Shown here: positions 46,457 through 57,538 of the stretch, piece by piece
Layout of the letters: each line of letters opens with the position of its first letter
Position numbering within the stretch: position 1 is the first letter of the stretch
Assembly: GCF_008806975.1 (NCBI RefSeq)
Contig: NZ_CP031728.1
Location: 5,497,501 to 5,561,500 of the forward strand
DNA: 64,000 nucleotides
Origin: Cellvibrio sp. KY-GH-1
GTDB taxonomy: Bacteria > Pseudomonadota > Gammaproteobacteria > Pseudomonadales > Cellvibrionaceae
Direction of reading: 5' to 3'
The notes under the pieces: generated by a model
The model's input: the letters and a program-made list of their open reading frames with translations, nothing else
Database searches by the model: none
What the model was told of the DNA's origin: nothing
Translations under genes and position numbers: made by a program

Positions 46457-47761
46457 TCAGTCTCTATGCAGCCGATTCCACAACCAGGCCAAAATGAGTA
46501 GCGTGGGAATTACCGACAAACTGCTGAAAATATAAAACCAGGAATAACTGGTCGCTTCAACAATATATCCAGATAAGCCACCAATAAATTTTCCCGGTAA
46601 GTTCGCCAATGAAGCGAGCAGTGCATATTGTGTTGCCGTGAAATTCTGGTTAGTCAGGCCGGACATAAACGCGACTAGCACCACACCCGCAAAGCCTTGC
46701 GAAATATTATCGGCGCTGATAGTCGCAAAGAATGCCCACGCCTGCCCGGGGTTATTTGCCATCAACAAATACGCGATATTGGAGAGCGAAACCAAAAGGG
46801 TTGCCACCACTAACATATTGCGCATGCTAAATGCGGCAATACAAATTCCGCCTAAAAACGCGCCGCCAATTCCCACCCAAACGCCAAACAGCTTGGAGAC
46901 AGTTGCTATATCGGCCTTGGTATAGCCAGAATCCAGATAGAATGGGCCCGCCATTACGCCAATCATTTGGTCGGGTAATTTAAACAGGCCTACAAAAAGT
47001 AATAATGCTAATGCCAGCAATATGCCATTGCGCGAGAAAAATTCCTGAAATGGTTTAATAAACGCGTCAACGATATGCACATCGCGCACCGCCAGCGCGC
47101 GCTCGCCTGTCGGTTCTTTGCAAATGACTGATGCTGTTAACGGGATAAGCAGGAACAGCGCCATCATCAAATAGGCATTGGTCCAACCAAATAATTCAGC
47201 GAGATAGAGTGCAATAGCGCCCGACACAATCAACGCGATGCGATAACCCAGAATATAAGTTGCGGCCAAAGCGGCTTGGGATTCGATAGGCGCAACTTCA
47301 ATGCGATAGGCATCGACTACAGTATCAAGCGTTGCACCGGCAAATGCAGCAACGGCTACCAGCGCTATAAAAATACTGAGTGACGATTCCGGTCCCACCA
47401 ACGCCACCGCAACCAATGCAGTAATCAGCACCAGCTGTGACACCACCAGCCAACCTTTGCGCCTTCCGAGAAACGGTAAGCTGTATTTATCGATGAGTGG
47501 CGCCCATAAAAATTTGAGCACGTAGAAAAAACCGGCGTAACTGATCAAACCAATCACACTCAATTCGAATCCTGCATCGCGCAGCCAGGTGGAGAGCGTC
47601 ATGCCGCCGACTAATAAAAATGGCAGGCCTGAACCTATCCCCAAACAAAATAGTGTTAGTGCTGACGGTGTGGCAAATGCGCGTTTGATCCCGCCCCAGC
47701 CCTGGTAGCGATTGTTATTTTTGTCGGGAGTTTGGGTTACGTTTTGGTCAGATGAGGTCAT
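46457..47761 (-). CDS. ampG: AmpG-like muropeptide permease (MFS)
   Basis: A 434-residue major-facilitator protein with about 12 membrane helices. SALTLFCLGIGSGLPFLLVGGMTLSTWLRDAGF and DKYSLPFLGRRKGWLV (split here) are typical of AmpG, which imports GlcNAc-anhydroMurNAc peptides into the cytoplasm. Nearness to ampD and ampE supports this. Other short-chain MFS transporters share the fold, so the substrate is not certain. The stop lies 9 bp after the REP-like element. Confidence 0.82.
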   Translation of the reverse strand: MTSSDQNVTQTPDKNNNRYQGWGGIKRAFATPSALTLFCLGIGSGLPFLLVGGMTLSTWLRDAGFELSVIGLISYAGFFYVLKFLWAPLIDKYSLPFLGRRKGWLVVSQLVLITALVAVALVGPESSLSIFIALVAVAAFAGATLDTVVDAYRIEVAPIESQAALAATYILGYRIALIVSGAIALYLAELFGWTNAYLMMALFLLIPLTASVICKEPTGERALAVRDVHIVDAFIKPFQEFFSRNGILLALALLLFVGLFKLPDQMIGVMAGPFYLDSGYTKADIATVSKLFGVWVGIGGAFLGGICIAAFSMRNMLVVATLLVSLSNIAYLLMANNPGQAWAFFATISADNISQGFAGVVLVAFMSGLTNQNFTATQYALLASLANLPGKFIGGLSGYIVEATSYSWFYIFSSLSVIPTLLILAWLWNRLHRD

Positions 47762-47784
47762 GGGTGGGGTCAGCTGATAAAGGA

Positions 47785-48141
47785 TTAATTATTGTAACCG
47801 TAAATGCGCAGATTGATTTTGTTGTTTTTAAATTCGACCCCCTCTGCTTGCAGGCGGCGCTTTTGTTCTTTGTAGCCGGGTGAGTCTTCCGGCAGCGAAA
47901 TTTTTCCCTGTGAATTAATGACCCTGTGCCAAGGCAGTTCGGTGTGTTCAGGTAATCCGCACAGCACTTTTCCAGCAAGGCGCGCTGCACCGGGTAAACC
48001 TGCGAGCTTGGCCAATTGGCCATAAGCAATTACTTTGCCGGCCGGAACAGCCATCAGTGCGAGATAAATGGCGGACTTATTGCGCGCGAAAGTGGAATCT
48101 TCAGTGGGAAATGCTGGCGGTGTCGCTGCCGTTTTTTTCAT
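47785..48141 (-). CDS. Alkyltransferase-like protein (ATL/MGMT fold)
   Basis: A 118-residue DNA-binding protein of the MGMT C-terminal fold. In place of the MGMT active site PCHRV the sequence is LPWHRV, so the acceptor Cys is replaced by Trp. ATL proteins bind O6-alkylguanine and flag it for nucleotide excision repair without removing the alkyl group. GKVIAYGQLAKLAG contains the arginine-finger/recognition region. It is encoded upstream of ampG, gap 23 bp, in the same direction. Confidence 0.88.
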   Translation of the reverse strand: MKKTAATPPAFPTEDSTFARNKSAIYLALMAVPAGKVIAYGQLAKLAGLPGAARLAGKVLCGLPEHTELPWHRVINSQGKISLPEDSPGYKEQKRRLQAEGVEFKNNKINLRIYGYNN

Positions 48142-48256
48142 AGGGATACCAAAAATGCGGGAAATTGACCGGTATTTACTTGCCTAAACCCAAACCTAAC
48201 CAATATTAACACTATTAACATTTCTGACATTGCAGCGGGAGTTGCCGGTTACTTTA

Positions 48257-49318
48257 ATGAATATCTGTTCTCAGGTAAAACCGGATTCTGTCACTGTGAA
48301 ATACATATTGATACTGCTCTTTATTGTTTCTTCGGTTACTGCCAGCGCGGGTGTAGTTGAATTGCACAATGGTGATCGCTTGGAAGGTGAATTGGTCCGC
48401 ATAGAAGCTGACCATTTGGTGTGGAAATCCAGCAATTTTGGTGAGCAGTGGATTTCTAAAATCAAAATCAAAAATATCCAATCGGAGCGCCCGCTAAAAA
48501 TCAACGGCAGTAAAGCGGCCTGCCAGTTGCAAAATATGGATGGGGCAGACCTGGTTTATCAATGTGAAAACTCGTCTCGCGTGCGCCGATCGTCGCTGCT
48601 AACCATTAAAACGCTGATGCCCTACGAAGATTACAAAAAGGGGGCCTGGATACACCATGGGCGTTTGAATTTGTGGGGCGCTTATTCGCGCGGCAACGAA
48701 GTGCGCGATGAATGGAATTTACAAACCGAAATTGAATTGCGTCGCGCTGATTTTCGCCACGTTATCGGCGGCGATTTTGCGCGCGCGTCCTGGAATTATT
48801 CCGCGCCGCAAGAACGTTGGAATGGCCGCTATTCGCTGGATTGGTTTGTGGCTGACCAATGGTTTTGGTACAACAGCCTGCTGGCGGGCGCGGACCCGCA
48901 GCGCGGTATGGCGAACTACCGCAGTGTGGGTTCCGGGGCGGGCTATCAGTTTTTTGAGAATCTCACTAGCGCACTATCGCTAAAAGCCGGCGCTGCCTAT
49001 ATGGATGAAAATTATATTTTTCCGCAAGAATTGATCGGTGAATTTGCTAGTGGCGATGAGTTTATAGCAATGCGCGTGGCAACGGATTTTCGCTACACCA
49101 TGCCTTGGGGGGTAGGCTTTTTCCACAATAATGAGTTGCTGCAATCTGCGGAAGATAAACCCAATTGGCGAGTGAAGACCACGACGGGTTTGAGTTCCAT
49201 GATTCTCAAACGCATCTATTCCGAATTTAAAATCGATTACTGGCTTGACAACGAACCCCAGCCGGCGCGCAAGGGGGCTGATACGCGGATGTCGCTGGGG
49301 GTGAGTTACAAGTGGTAG
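48257..49318 (+). CDS. DUF481-family exported protein
   Basis: A 353-residue protein with a signal peptide (hydrophobic core YILILLFIVSSVTASA, about 15-30). The mature N-terminus VVELHNGDRLEGELVRIEADHLVWKS is an SH3-like domain common in front of DUF481. The rest is a beta-barrel-like region (RLNLWGAYSRGNEVRDEWNLQ and so on) ending in GVSYKW, an outer-membrane-style terminal aromatic. The start is uncertain: ATG 48257 is used; GTG 48296 and TTG 48230 are in frame. Function unknown. Confidence 0.72.
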   Translation: MNICSQVKPDSVTVKYILILLFIVSSVTASAGVVELHNGDRLEGELVRIEADHLVWKSSNFGEQWISKIKIKNIQSERPLKINGSKAACQLQNMDGADLVYQCENSSRVRRSSLLTIKTLMPYEDYKKGAWIHHGRLNLWGAYSRGNEVRDEWNLQTEIELRRADFRHVIGGDFARASWNYSAPQERWNGRYSLDWFVADQWFWYNSLLAGADPQRGMANYRSVGSGAGYQFFENLTSALSLKAGAAYMDENYIFPQELIGEFASGDEFIAMRVATDFRYTMPWGVGFFHNNELLQSAEDKPNWRVKTTTGLSSMILKRIYSEFKIDYWLDNEPQPARKGADTRMSLGVSYKW

Positions 49319-49354
49319 ACTGGCGGCTCTTTTAGTTATTTGGATAAGCAACTG

Positions 49355-49897
49355 ATGCGTATTTTGCCTCTGCTATTGTTTCCCTTCATTGAGCTTTGGC
49401 TGATGATTGAGGTCGGTGATGAAGTAGGGGCGTTGGCAGTCATTTTCTGGCTGGTGGCGATGATCGTTATCGGTGTAAATCTGCTACGTTACCTAGGGGC
49501 GGCGAGCATGCTGAAAGCCGCGCAAGGTGCGCGTACCGGTGAGTTGCCTGGCGTTGCTATCGCTGAAGGCTTATTTAAAGCCATCGGGGCGATCTTGTTG
49601 ATTATTCCCGGATTTATTTCTGATGCGCTGGCGTTGATTTGCTTTATCCCCTGGTTCCGTCGCCTGTTGATCAAGCGTTGGGTGGCCAAAATGACCGTCC
49701 GCGCCGCCGGCTTTGCCAGCCAACAATCCCCTTTTGGTCGAGATCCTTTTAATCAGGGATTTGGTGCGGGAAACGTGTACGACCATGACGGATCTGCGCA
49801 CACTGATGCCGATAGCCAGCGTGGTGGGGTGTTAATTGAGCAGGAAAAGTCCCAATCGCGGGACAGTTCCAGCCCATCTGACGCTAACAAGCCTTAA
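49355..49897 (+). CDS. fxsA: FxsA-family membrane protein
   Basis: A 180-residue cytoplasmic-membrane protein of the FxsA family, known in E. coli to relieve exclusion of phage T7 by the F plasmid. It begins RILPLLLFPFIELWLMIEVG and has helices at about 3-18, 25-45 and 70-98. GAILLIIPGFISDALALICFIP is the typical third helix region. The C-terminal tail is polar. The ATG at 49355 is preferred to an in-frame TTG at 49340. It precedes groES, a neighbourhood common in gammaproteobacteria. Confidence 0.9.
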   Translation: MRILPLLLFPFIELWLMIEVGDEVGALAVIFWLVAMIVIGVNLLRYLGAASMLKAAQGARTGELPGVAIAEGLFKAIGAILLIIPGFISDALALICFIPWFRRLLIKRWVAKMTVRAAGFASQQSPFGRDPFNQGFGAGNVYDHDGSAHTDADSQRGGVLIEQEKSQSRDSSSPSDANKP

Positions 49898-49923
49898 TTC
49901 AGGATTTTTTCTCTCTCCCGCTG

Positions 49924-49950
49924 TTGAAATCCCCAAAGCCAACCCCAGAT
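49924..49950 (+). promoter_or_regulatory. Sigma-32-type heat-shock promoter for groESL
   Basis: TTGAAA, a 13-bp spacer and CCCCAGAT match the sigma-32 consensus with one -10 mismatch. A second, sigma-70-like promoter (TTGAAA at 50019-50024, 16-bp spacer, TATAAA at 50041-50046) lies further down. No CIRCE repeat was found, so HrcA control is not indicated. Confidence 0.65.
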
Positions 49951-50130
49951 AGGTTGTCACCGCTTTCGGCCTCCGGTTTCCGGTTAGCCCTGGAGTATCG
50001 GCGGCCATCCTGATGACCTTGAAACTTTCAAAGTCATCCTTATAAACACCACGCTGGAGTCACCTCGTTCAGCCAGCCTGAGCCGGACTCCCTGTTTAGT
50101 TAAAAATTGATTGTTAGGAGACATAGCTTC

Positions 50131-50421
50131 ATGAAAATTCGTCCATTGCATGATCGCGTTGTGGTTCGCCGCAAAGAAGAAGAAACCAAAACTGCCGGTG
50201 GCATCATTCTGTCCGGTTCTGCCAAAGAGAAGCCAAATCAAGGTGAAGTGGTAGCTGTGGGTAATGGCCGTGTATTGACCAGCGGTGAGTTGCGTCCACT
50301 GGATGTAAAAGTGGGTGATGTAGTGGTGTTCGGCAAATACGCTGGCAGCGACACCATCACCATCGACGGCGAAGAGCTGGTAATCCTGAGCGAATCAGAC
50401 ATCAAGGCTGTATTGGAATAA
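50131..50421 (+). CDS. groES: Co-chaperonin GroES
   Basis: A 96-residue co-chaperonin forming the heptameric lid of GroEL. It starts [17 protein letters not shown], has the mobile loop [17 protein letters not shown] and ends [24 protein letters not shown] precedes the ATG at 50131. GroEL follows after 92 bp on the same transcript. Confidence 0.98.
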   Translation: MKIRPLHDRVVVRRKEEETKTAGGIILSGSAKEKPNQGEVVAVGNGRVLTSGELRPLDVKVGDVVVFGKYAGSDTITIDGEELVILSESDIKAVLE

Positions 50422-50477
50422 TTCCATCGCCCAGTTGGTTTGAATGAAAAGCGATTTAATACGCTCGATTTCCCTGA

Positions 50478-52157
<1,680 letters not shown>

Positions 52158-52167
52158 TCATGCATCT

Positions 52168-52249
52168 CGTAGGGGCGCGATTTATCGCGCCCTTTCTGTT
52201 TTAGGGTACGGTAAATAAAAAGTAGGGCGCAATAAATTGCGCCCCTACG
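52168..52249. repeat. REP-like inverted repeat between groL and sodB
   Basis: The outer arms CGTAGGGGCG and CGCCCCTACG are exact complements, and each half contains its own hairpin (GGGCGCGA/TCGCGCCC and GGGCGCAA/TTGCGCCC). No T-run follows either half. It looks like a paired repetitive extragenic element, and might also act as groESL transcript 3' structure. Confidence 0.55.
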
Positions 52250-52342
52250 ATTGATGAAAATTAATGGTAATTAGATAACAAATCTATTTTTAGCAGATAC
52301 AATCTGCAACGTTTTTTCCAACCGTGAATTAGGAGAACCATC

Positions 52343-52927
52343 ATGGCTTTTGAATTACCTGCATTGCCTTACGCAAAAGACGCTCTGGCACCACACATTT
52401 CTGCTGAAACTCTGGATTACCATCACGGCAAGCATCACAAAGCCTATGTGGATAAACTGAACACACTGGTTCCGGGTACTGAATTCGAAGGCAAAAGCCT
52501 GGAAGAAGTGATCAAATCTTCTACCGGCCCTGTGTTCAACAATGCCGCGCAAATTTGGAACCACACGTTCTACTGGAACTGCTTAAGCCCTAATGGCGGC
52601 GGTGCTCCAACGGGTGCAGTTGCTGATGCAATCACCAAGGCATTTGGTTCTTTCGACAAGTTCAAAGAAGATTTCACCAATTCTGCTATCAACAACTTTG
52701 CGTCTTCCTGGACTTGGTTGGTGAAAAAAGCAGACGGCTCTGTCGCTATTGTTAACACTAGTAACGCGGCAACTCCGCTGACTGATGCTTCGGTAACTCC
52801 AATTCTGACCATCGACCTGTGGGAACACGCTTACTACATTGATTTCCGCAATTCTCGTCCTAACTACATTGGTGCTTTCTGGTCATTGGTTAACTGGGAA
52901 TTCGTAAACGCTAACTACGCCAAGTAA
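52343..52927 (+). CDS. sodB: Iron superoxide dismutase
   Basis: A 194-residue Fe-SOD. Metal ligands are in AETLDYHHGKHHKAYV, WNHTFYWNCL and DLWEHAYYIDF. AWNH... with Gln-containing NFASSWTWLV and the FeSOD-like NGGGAPTGAVADAI fit iron rather than manganese. Cytoplasmic, no signal peptide. AGGAGAACC precedes the ATG; a terminator follows. Confidence 0.95.
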   Translation: MAFELPALPYAKDALAPHISAETLDYHHGKHHKAYVDKLNTLVPGTEFEGKSLEEVIKSSTGPVFNNAAQIWNHTFYWNCLSPNGGGAPTGAVADAITKAFGSFDKFKEDFTNSAINNFASSWTWLVKKADGSVAIVNTSNAATPLTDASVTPILTIDLWEHAYYIDFRNSRPNYIGAFWSLVNWEFVNANYAK

Positions 52928-52944
52928 TTTCGCGGCGAGTTTAG

Positions 52945-52970
52945 AAAACGGGCCTTGTGCCCGTTTTTTT
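52945..52970 (+). terminator. Terminator after sodB
   Basis: Stem AAACGGGC / GCCCGTTT with loop CTTGT and then T7. Confidence 0.85.
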
Positions 52971-53091
52971 ATGGGCTGAATCTCTGGTTAATTACATGTA
53001 CTGACCTATGTTTGTACTGTCCGCTGCTATAAAATGCGCGCACACTCCGTTTTTCCCTCCTGTTTATTGCATTGTTTAAGGTATTGTTGTT

Positions 53092-53874
53092 ATGGAACGC
53101 AGAGAACCCACCCTGTCCACTGGCGCAATTTCCGAGCAGCCTGAACCGCGTCGCCAGCAATCCTATGAACGGGATGATGAGCATGACACGCCAGTTTCGC
53201 GCCCGGCGCGCAAGCCAACCCCTCAATCTACTGTTGCCTATGCTCCTGCACCCTCCAGTAGTTTGCCTGCGATTGCATTGGTGGTTGCGTTAGTCGCTGT
53301 TGCCGGCGCCGGCTTTTTGGGGTGGCAATTGTTTCAGGCACAAGCGATGTTGAAGCAGGCTGATGAGCGTATTAAAGGTTTGGAGCAGCAATTGAGCCTT
53401 ACCTCGGAAGAGTCGAGCGCGTCGGTGGTGACCTTGCAATCCAACCTAAAAAAGTTGGATGGCGAAGTGCGTCGTATTGCTGGTGTGACGGAAGAGAATC
53501 GCAAAGGTCTTGCTGCTAATAGCGAAAAAATTACCGCTGTAGGGCGCGATACTGCCAACGCCCAAAAAGCGGCAACAGATGCAAAAACTGGCTTGGCCTC
53601 ACTCAAGCAAGAAGTGGCTGCCAACAAAACTGCTGCAGAAGCTGCCGCCGCGAAAATTGATGGTATGACCACCAGCGTGAGCCAACAGGGGCAGAGCGTA
53701 CAAAATATGAAAGAGGAGCTGGATAAAATGGCTCTGGAAATGACAGCACTGGATAGCTTGGCGTCGCGCACCAAGAATAACGAAGATGCTATTTCTGCAA
53801 TTGATGATTTCCGCCGCAGTACCAACCGCGAAATCTTGCAGATCAAACAACAGATGGGAACTGCCCCAAAATAA
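53092..53874 (+). CDS. Single-pass membrane protein with long coiled coil
   Basis: A 260-residue protein of unknown function. The first ~55 residues are polar and disordered (Pro/Arg-rich). One transmembrane helix follows (about 60-82, LPAIALVVALVAVAGAGFLGW). Residues 88-255 are heptad-patterned coiled coil (QAMLKQADERIKGLEQQL, NLKKLDGEVRRIAG). The topology suggests a cytoplasmic N-terminus and a periplasmic coiled coil. It is a single gene with a strong terminator. Confidence 0.65.
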   Translation: MERREPTLSTGAISEQPEPRRQQSYERDDEHDTPVSRPARKPTPQSTVAYAPAPSSSLPAIALVVALVAVAGAGFLGWQLFQAQAMLKQADERIKGLEQQLSLTSEESSASVVTLQSNLKKLDGEVRRIAGVTEENRKGLAANSEKITAVGRDTANAQKAATDAKTGLASLKQEVAANKTAAEAAAAKIDGMTTSVSQQGQSVQNMKEELDKMALEMTALDSLASRTKNNEDAISAIDDFRRSTNREILQIKQQMGTAPK

Positions 53875-53890
53875 TTTTCCGTTAAACCTG

Positions 53891-53918
53891 CGCTCGCCCA
53901 TTGGCGAGCGTTTTTTTT
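53891..53918 (+). terminator. Terminator after the coiled-coil gene
   Basis: Stem CGCTCGCC / GGCGAGCG with loop CATT, then T8. Confidence 0.9.
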
Positions 53919-53953
53919 AGTTGATCAGTTTTTTAGTAAGACGAGAATTAATT

Positions 53954-55474
53954 ATGCCAACCGTGATTCGCCAACAAGATTTGATCGACAGCGTCGCCGA
54001 TGCGCTGCAATTTATTTCCTATTATCACCCGGTGGATTTTATCCAGGCCATTCATAAGGCCTATGAGCGCGAGCAGAACAAAGCTGCGAAAGACGCCATG
54101 GCGCAAATCCTGATTAACTCGCGTATGTGTGCAATGGGGCATCGCCCGATTTGTCAGGACACAGGTATCGTCACTGTATTCGTGACTGTGGGTATGGATG
54201 TGCAGTGGGATGCGCAGATGAGTCTGACTGATATGGTCAACGAAGGCGTGCGTCGCGCCTACAATAATCCCGATAACGTACTGCGTGCATCTATCTTGGC
54301 TGATCCGGATGGAGCGCGTAAAAATACCGGCGATAACACACCGGCCGTTATCCACTACAACATTGTTCCCGGCAACACCGTCGATGTTCACGTCGCCGCG
54401 AAAGGCGGTGGTTCGGAAGCAAAAACCAAATTTGCGATGTTGAATCCATCGGACTCGGTAGTGGATTGGGTGCTTAAAGTGGTTCCGGAAATGGGCGCGG
54501 GTTGGTGTCCTCCGGGCATGCTTGGCATCGGTATTGGCGGTACAGCAGAAAAAGCGATGTTGCTCGCCAAAGAAGCACTGCTTGATCCTGTGGATATTCA
54601 AGAGCTGCAAGCGCGCGGTGCGAAAGATCGCTATGAAGAATTGCGCATCGAACTTTATGACAAAGTAAATCGCCTCGGTATTGGTGCCCAAGGTCTGGGT
54701 GGTTTAACCACGGTTGTGGATATCAAAATCAAAGATTACCCGACTCACGCCGCAAACAAAGCCATTGCGATTATTCCCAACTGCGCAGCAACTCGCCATG
54801 CGCATTTTGTATTAGATGGTTCTGGTCCTGCGTTCCAAACGCCACCAGCGCTGGAAGATTATCCGGACATCACCTGGGAGGTGGGCGACAGCGTGCGCCG
54901 TGTAAACCTGGATACAGTGACACCTGAAGATGTCCTTGAGTGGAAAACCGGAGAGACTATTTTGCTGTCCGGCAAGATGCTGACCGGTCGCGATGCGGCC
55001 CATAAAAAAATGACTGACCTGCTTGCCAAAGGCGAGCCACTGCCGGTGGATTTGAAAGGTCGTTTTATTTATTACGTCGGTCCGGTTGACCCGGTGCGCG
55101 ACGAAGTGGTTGGCCCGGCGGGCCCCACTACAGCAACCCGTATGGATAAGTTCACGCGCACCATGCTGGAGCAAACCGGGTTGCTCGGCATGATTGGTAA
55201 ATCAGAGCGTGGCCCAATCGCCATTGAAGCCATTCGCGATAATAAGTCTGTCTACCTCATGGCAGTCGGCGGAGCAGCATACCTGGTGGCGCAAGCGATT
55301 AAATCGTCCAAAGTCCTCGGTTTCCCGGAGCTGGGTATGGAAGCCATTTATGAGTTTGATGTGAAAGATATGCCCGTAACTGTGGCGGTAGATTCGCGCG
55401 GTGAGTCAGTGCACACCACCGGTCCGAAAATTTGGAAAGCCAAAATTGAAGAAGGTGTTTTAGAAATTCAATAG
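53954..55474 (+). CDS. fumA: Class I fumarate hydratase
   Basis: An oxygen-sensitive [4Fe-4S] fumarase that interconverts fumarate and malate in the TCA cycle. The 506-residue protein has the three cluster cysteines in GHRPICQDTG, GWCPPGMLGIG and IIPNCAATRHA. GGSEAKTKFAMLNP and the C-terminal PVTVAVDSRGESVH belong to the swivelling C-terminal domain. The ATG at 53954 is preferred over an in-frame TTG at 53921. Both alpha and beta parts are fused in one chain, as in E. coli FumA/FumB. Confidence 0.95.
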   Translation: MPTVIRQQDLIDSVADALQFISYYHPVDFIQAIHKAYEREQNKAAKDAMAQILINSRMCAMGHRPICQDTGIVTVFVTVGMDVQWDAQMSLTDMVNEGVRRAYNNPDNVLRASILADPDGARKNTGDNTPAVIHYNIVPGNTVDVHVAAKGGGSEAKTKFAMLNPSDSVVDWVLKVVPEMGAGWCPPGMLGIGIGGTAEKAMLLAKEALLDPVDIQELQARGAKDRYEELRIELYDKVNRLGIGAQGLGGLTTVVDIKIKDYPTHAANKAIAIIPNCAATRHAHFVLDGSGPAFQTPPALEDYPDITWEVGDSVRRVNLDTVTPEDVLEWKTGETILLSGKMLTGRDAAHKKMTDLLAKGEPLPVDLKGRFIYYVGPVDPVRDEVVGPAGPTTATRMDKFTRTMLEQTGLLGMIGKSERGPIAIEAIRDNKSVYLMAVGGAAYLVAQAIKSSKVLGFPELGMEAIYEFDVKDMPVTVAVDSRGESVHTTGPKIWKAKIEEGVLEIQ

Positions 55475-55495
55475 ATCTTCAACAGTCTTACTATT

Positions 55496-55528
55496 AAAAA
55501 CGGCAGCTAATAACTGCCGTTTTTTTTA
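55496..55528 (+). terminator. Terminator after fumarase
   Basis: Stem AACGGCAG / CTGCCGTT with a 7-nt loop, then T8. The next ~220 bp to the chemosensory cluster are AT-rich; I see no certain promoter. Confidence 0.85.
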
Positions 55529-55750
55529 TGTCAAAAAAGTTATAACTAGTATTCCGGGAAATAAAAATAAAATTTTTAGAATGGAATCTGTATTGCACGG
55601 ATACTTTAATGTTCCTGTATTCCGCTGCGAAATAAAAATTCCTACTTAACTCTTAGTAAATCCTGCATTAAGTAATAAACCTGCTACTTTTAAAACTATC
55701 CTATGAAATAGCTATAGCGCTAACCGGTCATCTGTGGTTGCAATGGAGTC

Positions 55751-56905
55751 ATGGAGTTGAATTTGTCAATGCAAGCAAAGCAGGGTTCAAATCTTCTCTT
55801 GGCAGCAATTAGTGGCTGCCTGGCTTCCTACTTCATCCATCCTTTGATTGGCCCTCTGGTCTCTTGTGTGTTACTCGCACTGGGTTTGCATTTATTGGCA
55901 CAGCCAAAACCCGACCAGCAACAATCGTTATTCACAACCGATAGCTCCGAAGGAGTGCAAATCGTAGATGAGGTCGGTCAATTATTTGATCAAGTGTTGC
56001 AAGAGAGCCAACAAAATTTGCAGGCGCAAATTGGAATTCAGTCGGATGCTGTACTTACTTTGAGTGAGTCGTTTCATCGCATTAAAACAATTCTTGAAAC
56101 CCAGCAAGAAATGATCAATCAATTGTTGTACGACACTAGCGACGGGGCGAGTGGTGAAAGCATCTCCGAGCGAATGACATTATTTGCCGACAATACCTAC
56201 GCTTTGCTCAATCGCTTTGTCGATACCACGGTAGAGATGAGTGCGTCTTTTATGGAGCTGGTTGATAAAGTGGGATCTATTTCTGAAAAAATGCCCTTAG
56301 CATTGAAGGCTTTGCAGGATATAGATCAAATTGCTTCGCAAACCAATTTGCTGGCCTTAAATGCTGCTATTGAAGCGGCGCGTGCCGGCGAGAGCGGTAG
56401 GGGGTTTGCCGTTGTGGCGGACGAAGTACGCGCGCTGTCCAATCGATCTGCGGGTTTTAGTTCAGCAATTCAAACACAGCTAAGAAATATAGCATTGGGC
56501 ATTGAAGATCTTAAGACGACGGTCAGTGAGGTCGCAGCGCAGGATATGACCTACGTACTTCAAGTAAAAGCGGAAATGCAAAAGGTCAGCGGTAGCCTGA
56601 TTCAAAGAGCTGAACGTGATCAAAAGATTACCAAGGATATGGAGCCATTGGTTGTTGAATTGGTTAATCAATTGCACAACGCCATTCGCGCTCTACAATT
56701 TGAGGATATGTCGACTCAAAATATGCGTTACATAATTCAAAGGTTGCAAGAGCTAATTTTAATTAGTCAATCGATGGTTGAAGTGGGGCGTGATTTTAAT
56801 GAACTTCATTCCGCTGTAAAAAATTACCGTGAAGATTCGATGCGAGAGAAACACAATCCCGTTTCAAATTCATCGGTAGAAAGTGGAAGTGTAGATTTGT
56901 TTTGA
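55751..56905 (+). CDS. MCP-like chemosensory signalling protein without sensor domain
   Basis: A 384-residue protein with two close N-terminal membrane segments (about 13-50) and no periplasmic sensor or HAMP domain. The receptor hairpin tip is present: [20 protein letters not shown] followed by [19 protein letters not shown] (about 195-233), where CheA/CheW would bind. The C-terminal region ([21 protein letters not shown]) is unlike classical methylation helices. It is the first gene of the chemosensory/partner-switch cluster, 29 bp before the first STAS gene. Confidence 0.8.
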   Translation: MELNLSMQAKQGSNLLLAAISGCLASYFIHPLIGPLVSCVLLALGLHLLAQPKPDQQQSLFTTDSSEGVQIVDEVGQLFDQVLQESQQNLQAQIGIQSDAVLTLSESFHRIKTILETQQEMINQLLYDTSDGASGESISERMTLFADNTYALLNRFVDTTVEMSASFMELVDKVGSISEKMPLALKALQDIDQIASQTNLLALNAAIEAARAGESGRGFAVVADEVRALSNRSAGFSSAIQTQLRNIALGIEDLKTTVSEVAAQDMTYVLQVKAEMQKVSGSLIQRAERDQKITKDMEPLVVELVNQLHNAIRALQFEDMSTQNMRYIIQRLQELILISQSMVEVGRDFNELHSAVKNYREDSMREKHNPVSNSSVESGSVDLF

Positions 56906-56934
56906 GCGTGCTTTAATGTTAATGGGAGTTATTT

Positions 56935-57213
56935 ATGTCCAGCTCTGCGGTTATACGAATGCCAAAGCGCTTCGATTATTCATCCAGTACTGACTTTAAT
57001 GGTGCTATCTCGGTTGCTTTGGAACAGTCAGGTACCATTACGCTGGATTGTATCGATCTGGAATATATTGATAGTGCCGGTATTGGGTTGCTGGTTATGT
57101 CGCAAAAGAAGGCGCAATCGCGTCAATCAAAATTGGTAATGATCAATCTGAAAACGGCTCCCAAAGAAATTCTTGGGTTAGCCAATTTGCAGAAAATAAT
57201 CGAAATTCATTAA
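56935..57213 (+). CDS. STAS-domain anti-sigma-factor antagonist (first copy)
   Basis: A 92-residue single STAS domain of the SpoIIAA/HsbA type. The phosphorylatable Ser lies in the DSAGIGLLV motif (LEYIDSAGIG). Such proteins are phosphorylated by a HATPase kinase and dephosphorylated by a PP2C phosphatase; both activities are encoded by the regulator at 57539. The start is set by GGGAG upstream. The second STAS gene follows after 31 bp. Confidence 0.88.
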   Translation: MSSSAVIRMPKRFDYSSSTDFNGAISVALEQSGTITLDCIDLEYIDSAGIGLLVMSQKKAQSRQSKLVMINLKTAPKEILGLANLQKIIEIH

Positions 57214-57244
57214 TTACCTTGAGTGAAGGTTATAAGGTGCAGAG

Positions 57245-57526
57245 ATGACAGTTGCCACCATTGTATTACCCGATCGCTTCGACTATAGCTATCACAAAGA
57301 GTTTCAGCGCCAATGTGGTGAACATATCGAAAGTCAGTCGATTGAAAACATTATTTTTGATTTCAGTCGGGTTGAATATATCGACAGTGCAGCACTGGGA
57401 ATGATGATGATGTGGCAACGTAGAGCTGCAGCATCCAATAAAAAAATGTCGATAAAGGGGGCTAAAGGCGCAGCGTCGCAAATACTGGAAATGGCCAATA
57501 TGAAACGCATTTTTGATTATATTTAG
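57245..57526 (+). CDS. STAS-domain anti-sigma-factor antagonist (second copy)
   Basis: A 93-residue STAS domain with its Ser in VEYIDSAALGMMMMW. It is clearly related to the preceding gene but diverged (different N-terminus and C-terminus), so probably an old duplication with a separate role. It ends 12 bp before the REC-PP2C-ATPase gene. Confidence 0.88.
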   Translation: MTVATIVLPDRFDYSYHKEFQRQCGEHIESQSIENIIFDFSRVEYIDSAALGMMMMWQRRAAASNKKMSIKGAKGAASQILEMANMKRIFDYI

Positions 57527-57538
57527 CAGCAAAAAATA

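Noticed and set aside
47748..48029. 93-codon minus-strand frame overlapping the ATL gene
   Set aside because: Out-of-frame shadow; the overlapping frame carries the PWHRV motif.
49898..50130. CIRCE element before groES
   Set aside because: No TTAGCACTC-N9-GAGTGCTAA repeat; a sigma-32 promoter is present instead.
53948..54691. 247-codon minus-strand frame
   Set aside because: Antisense to the fumarase gene; His/Arg-rich shadow composition.
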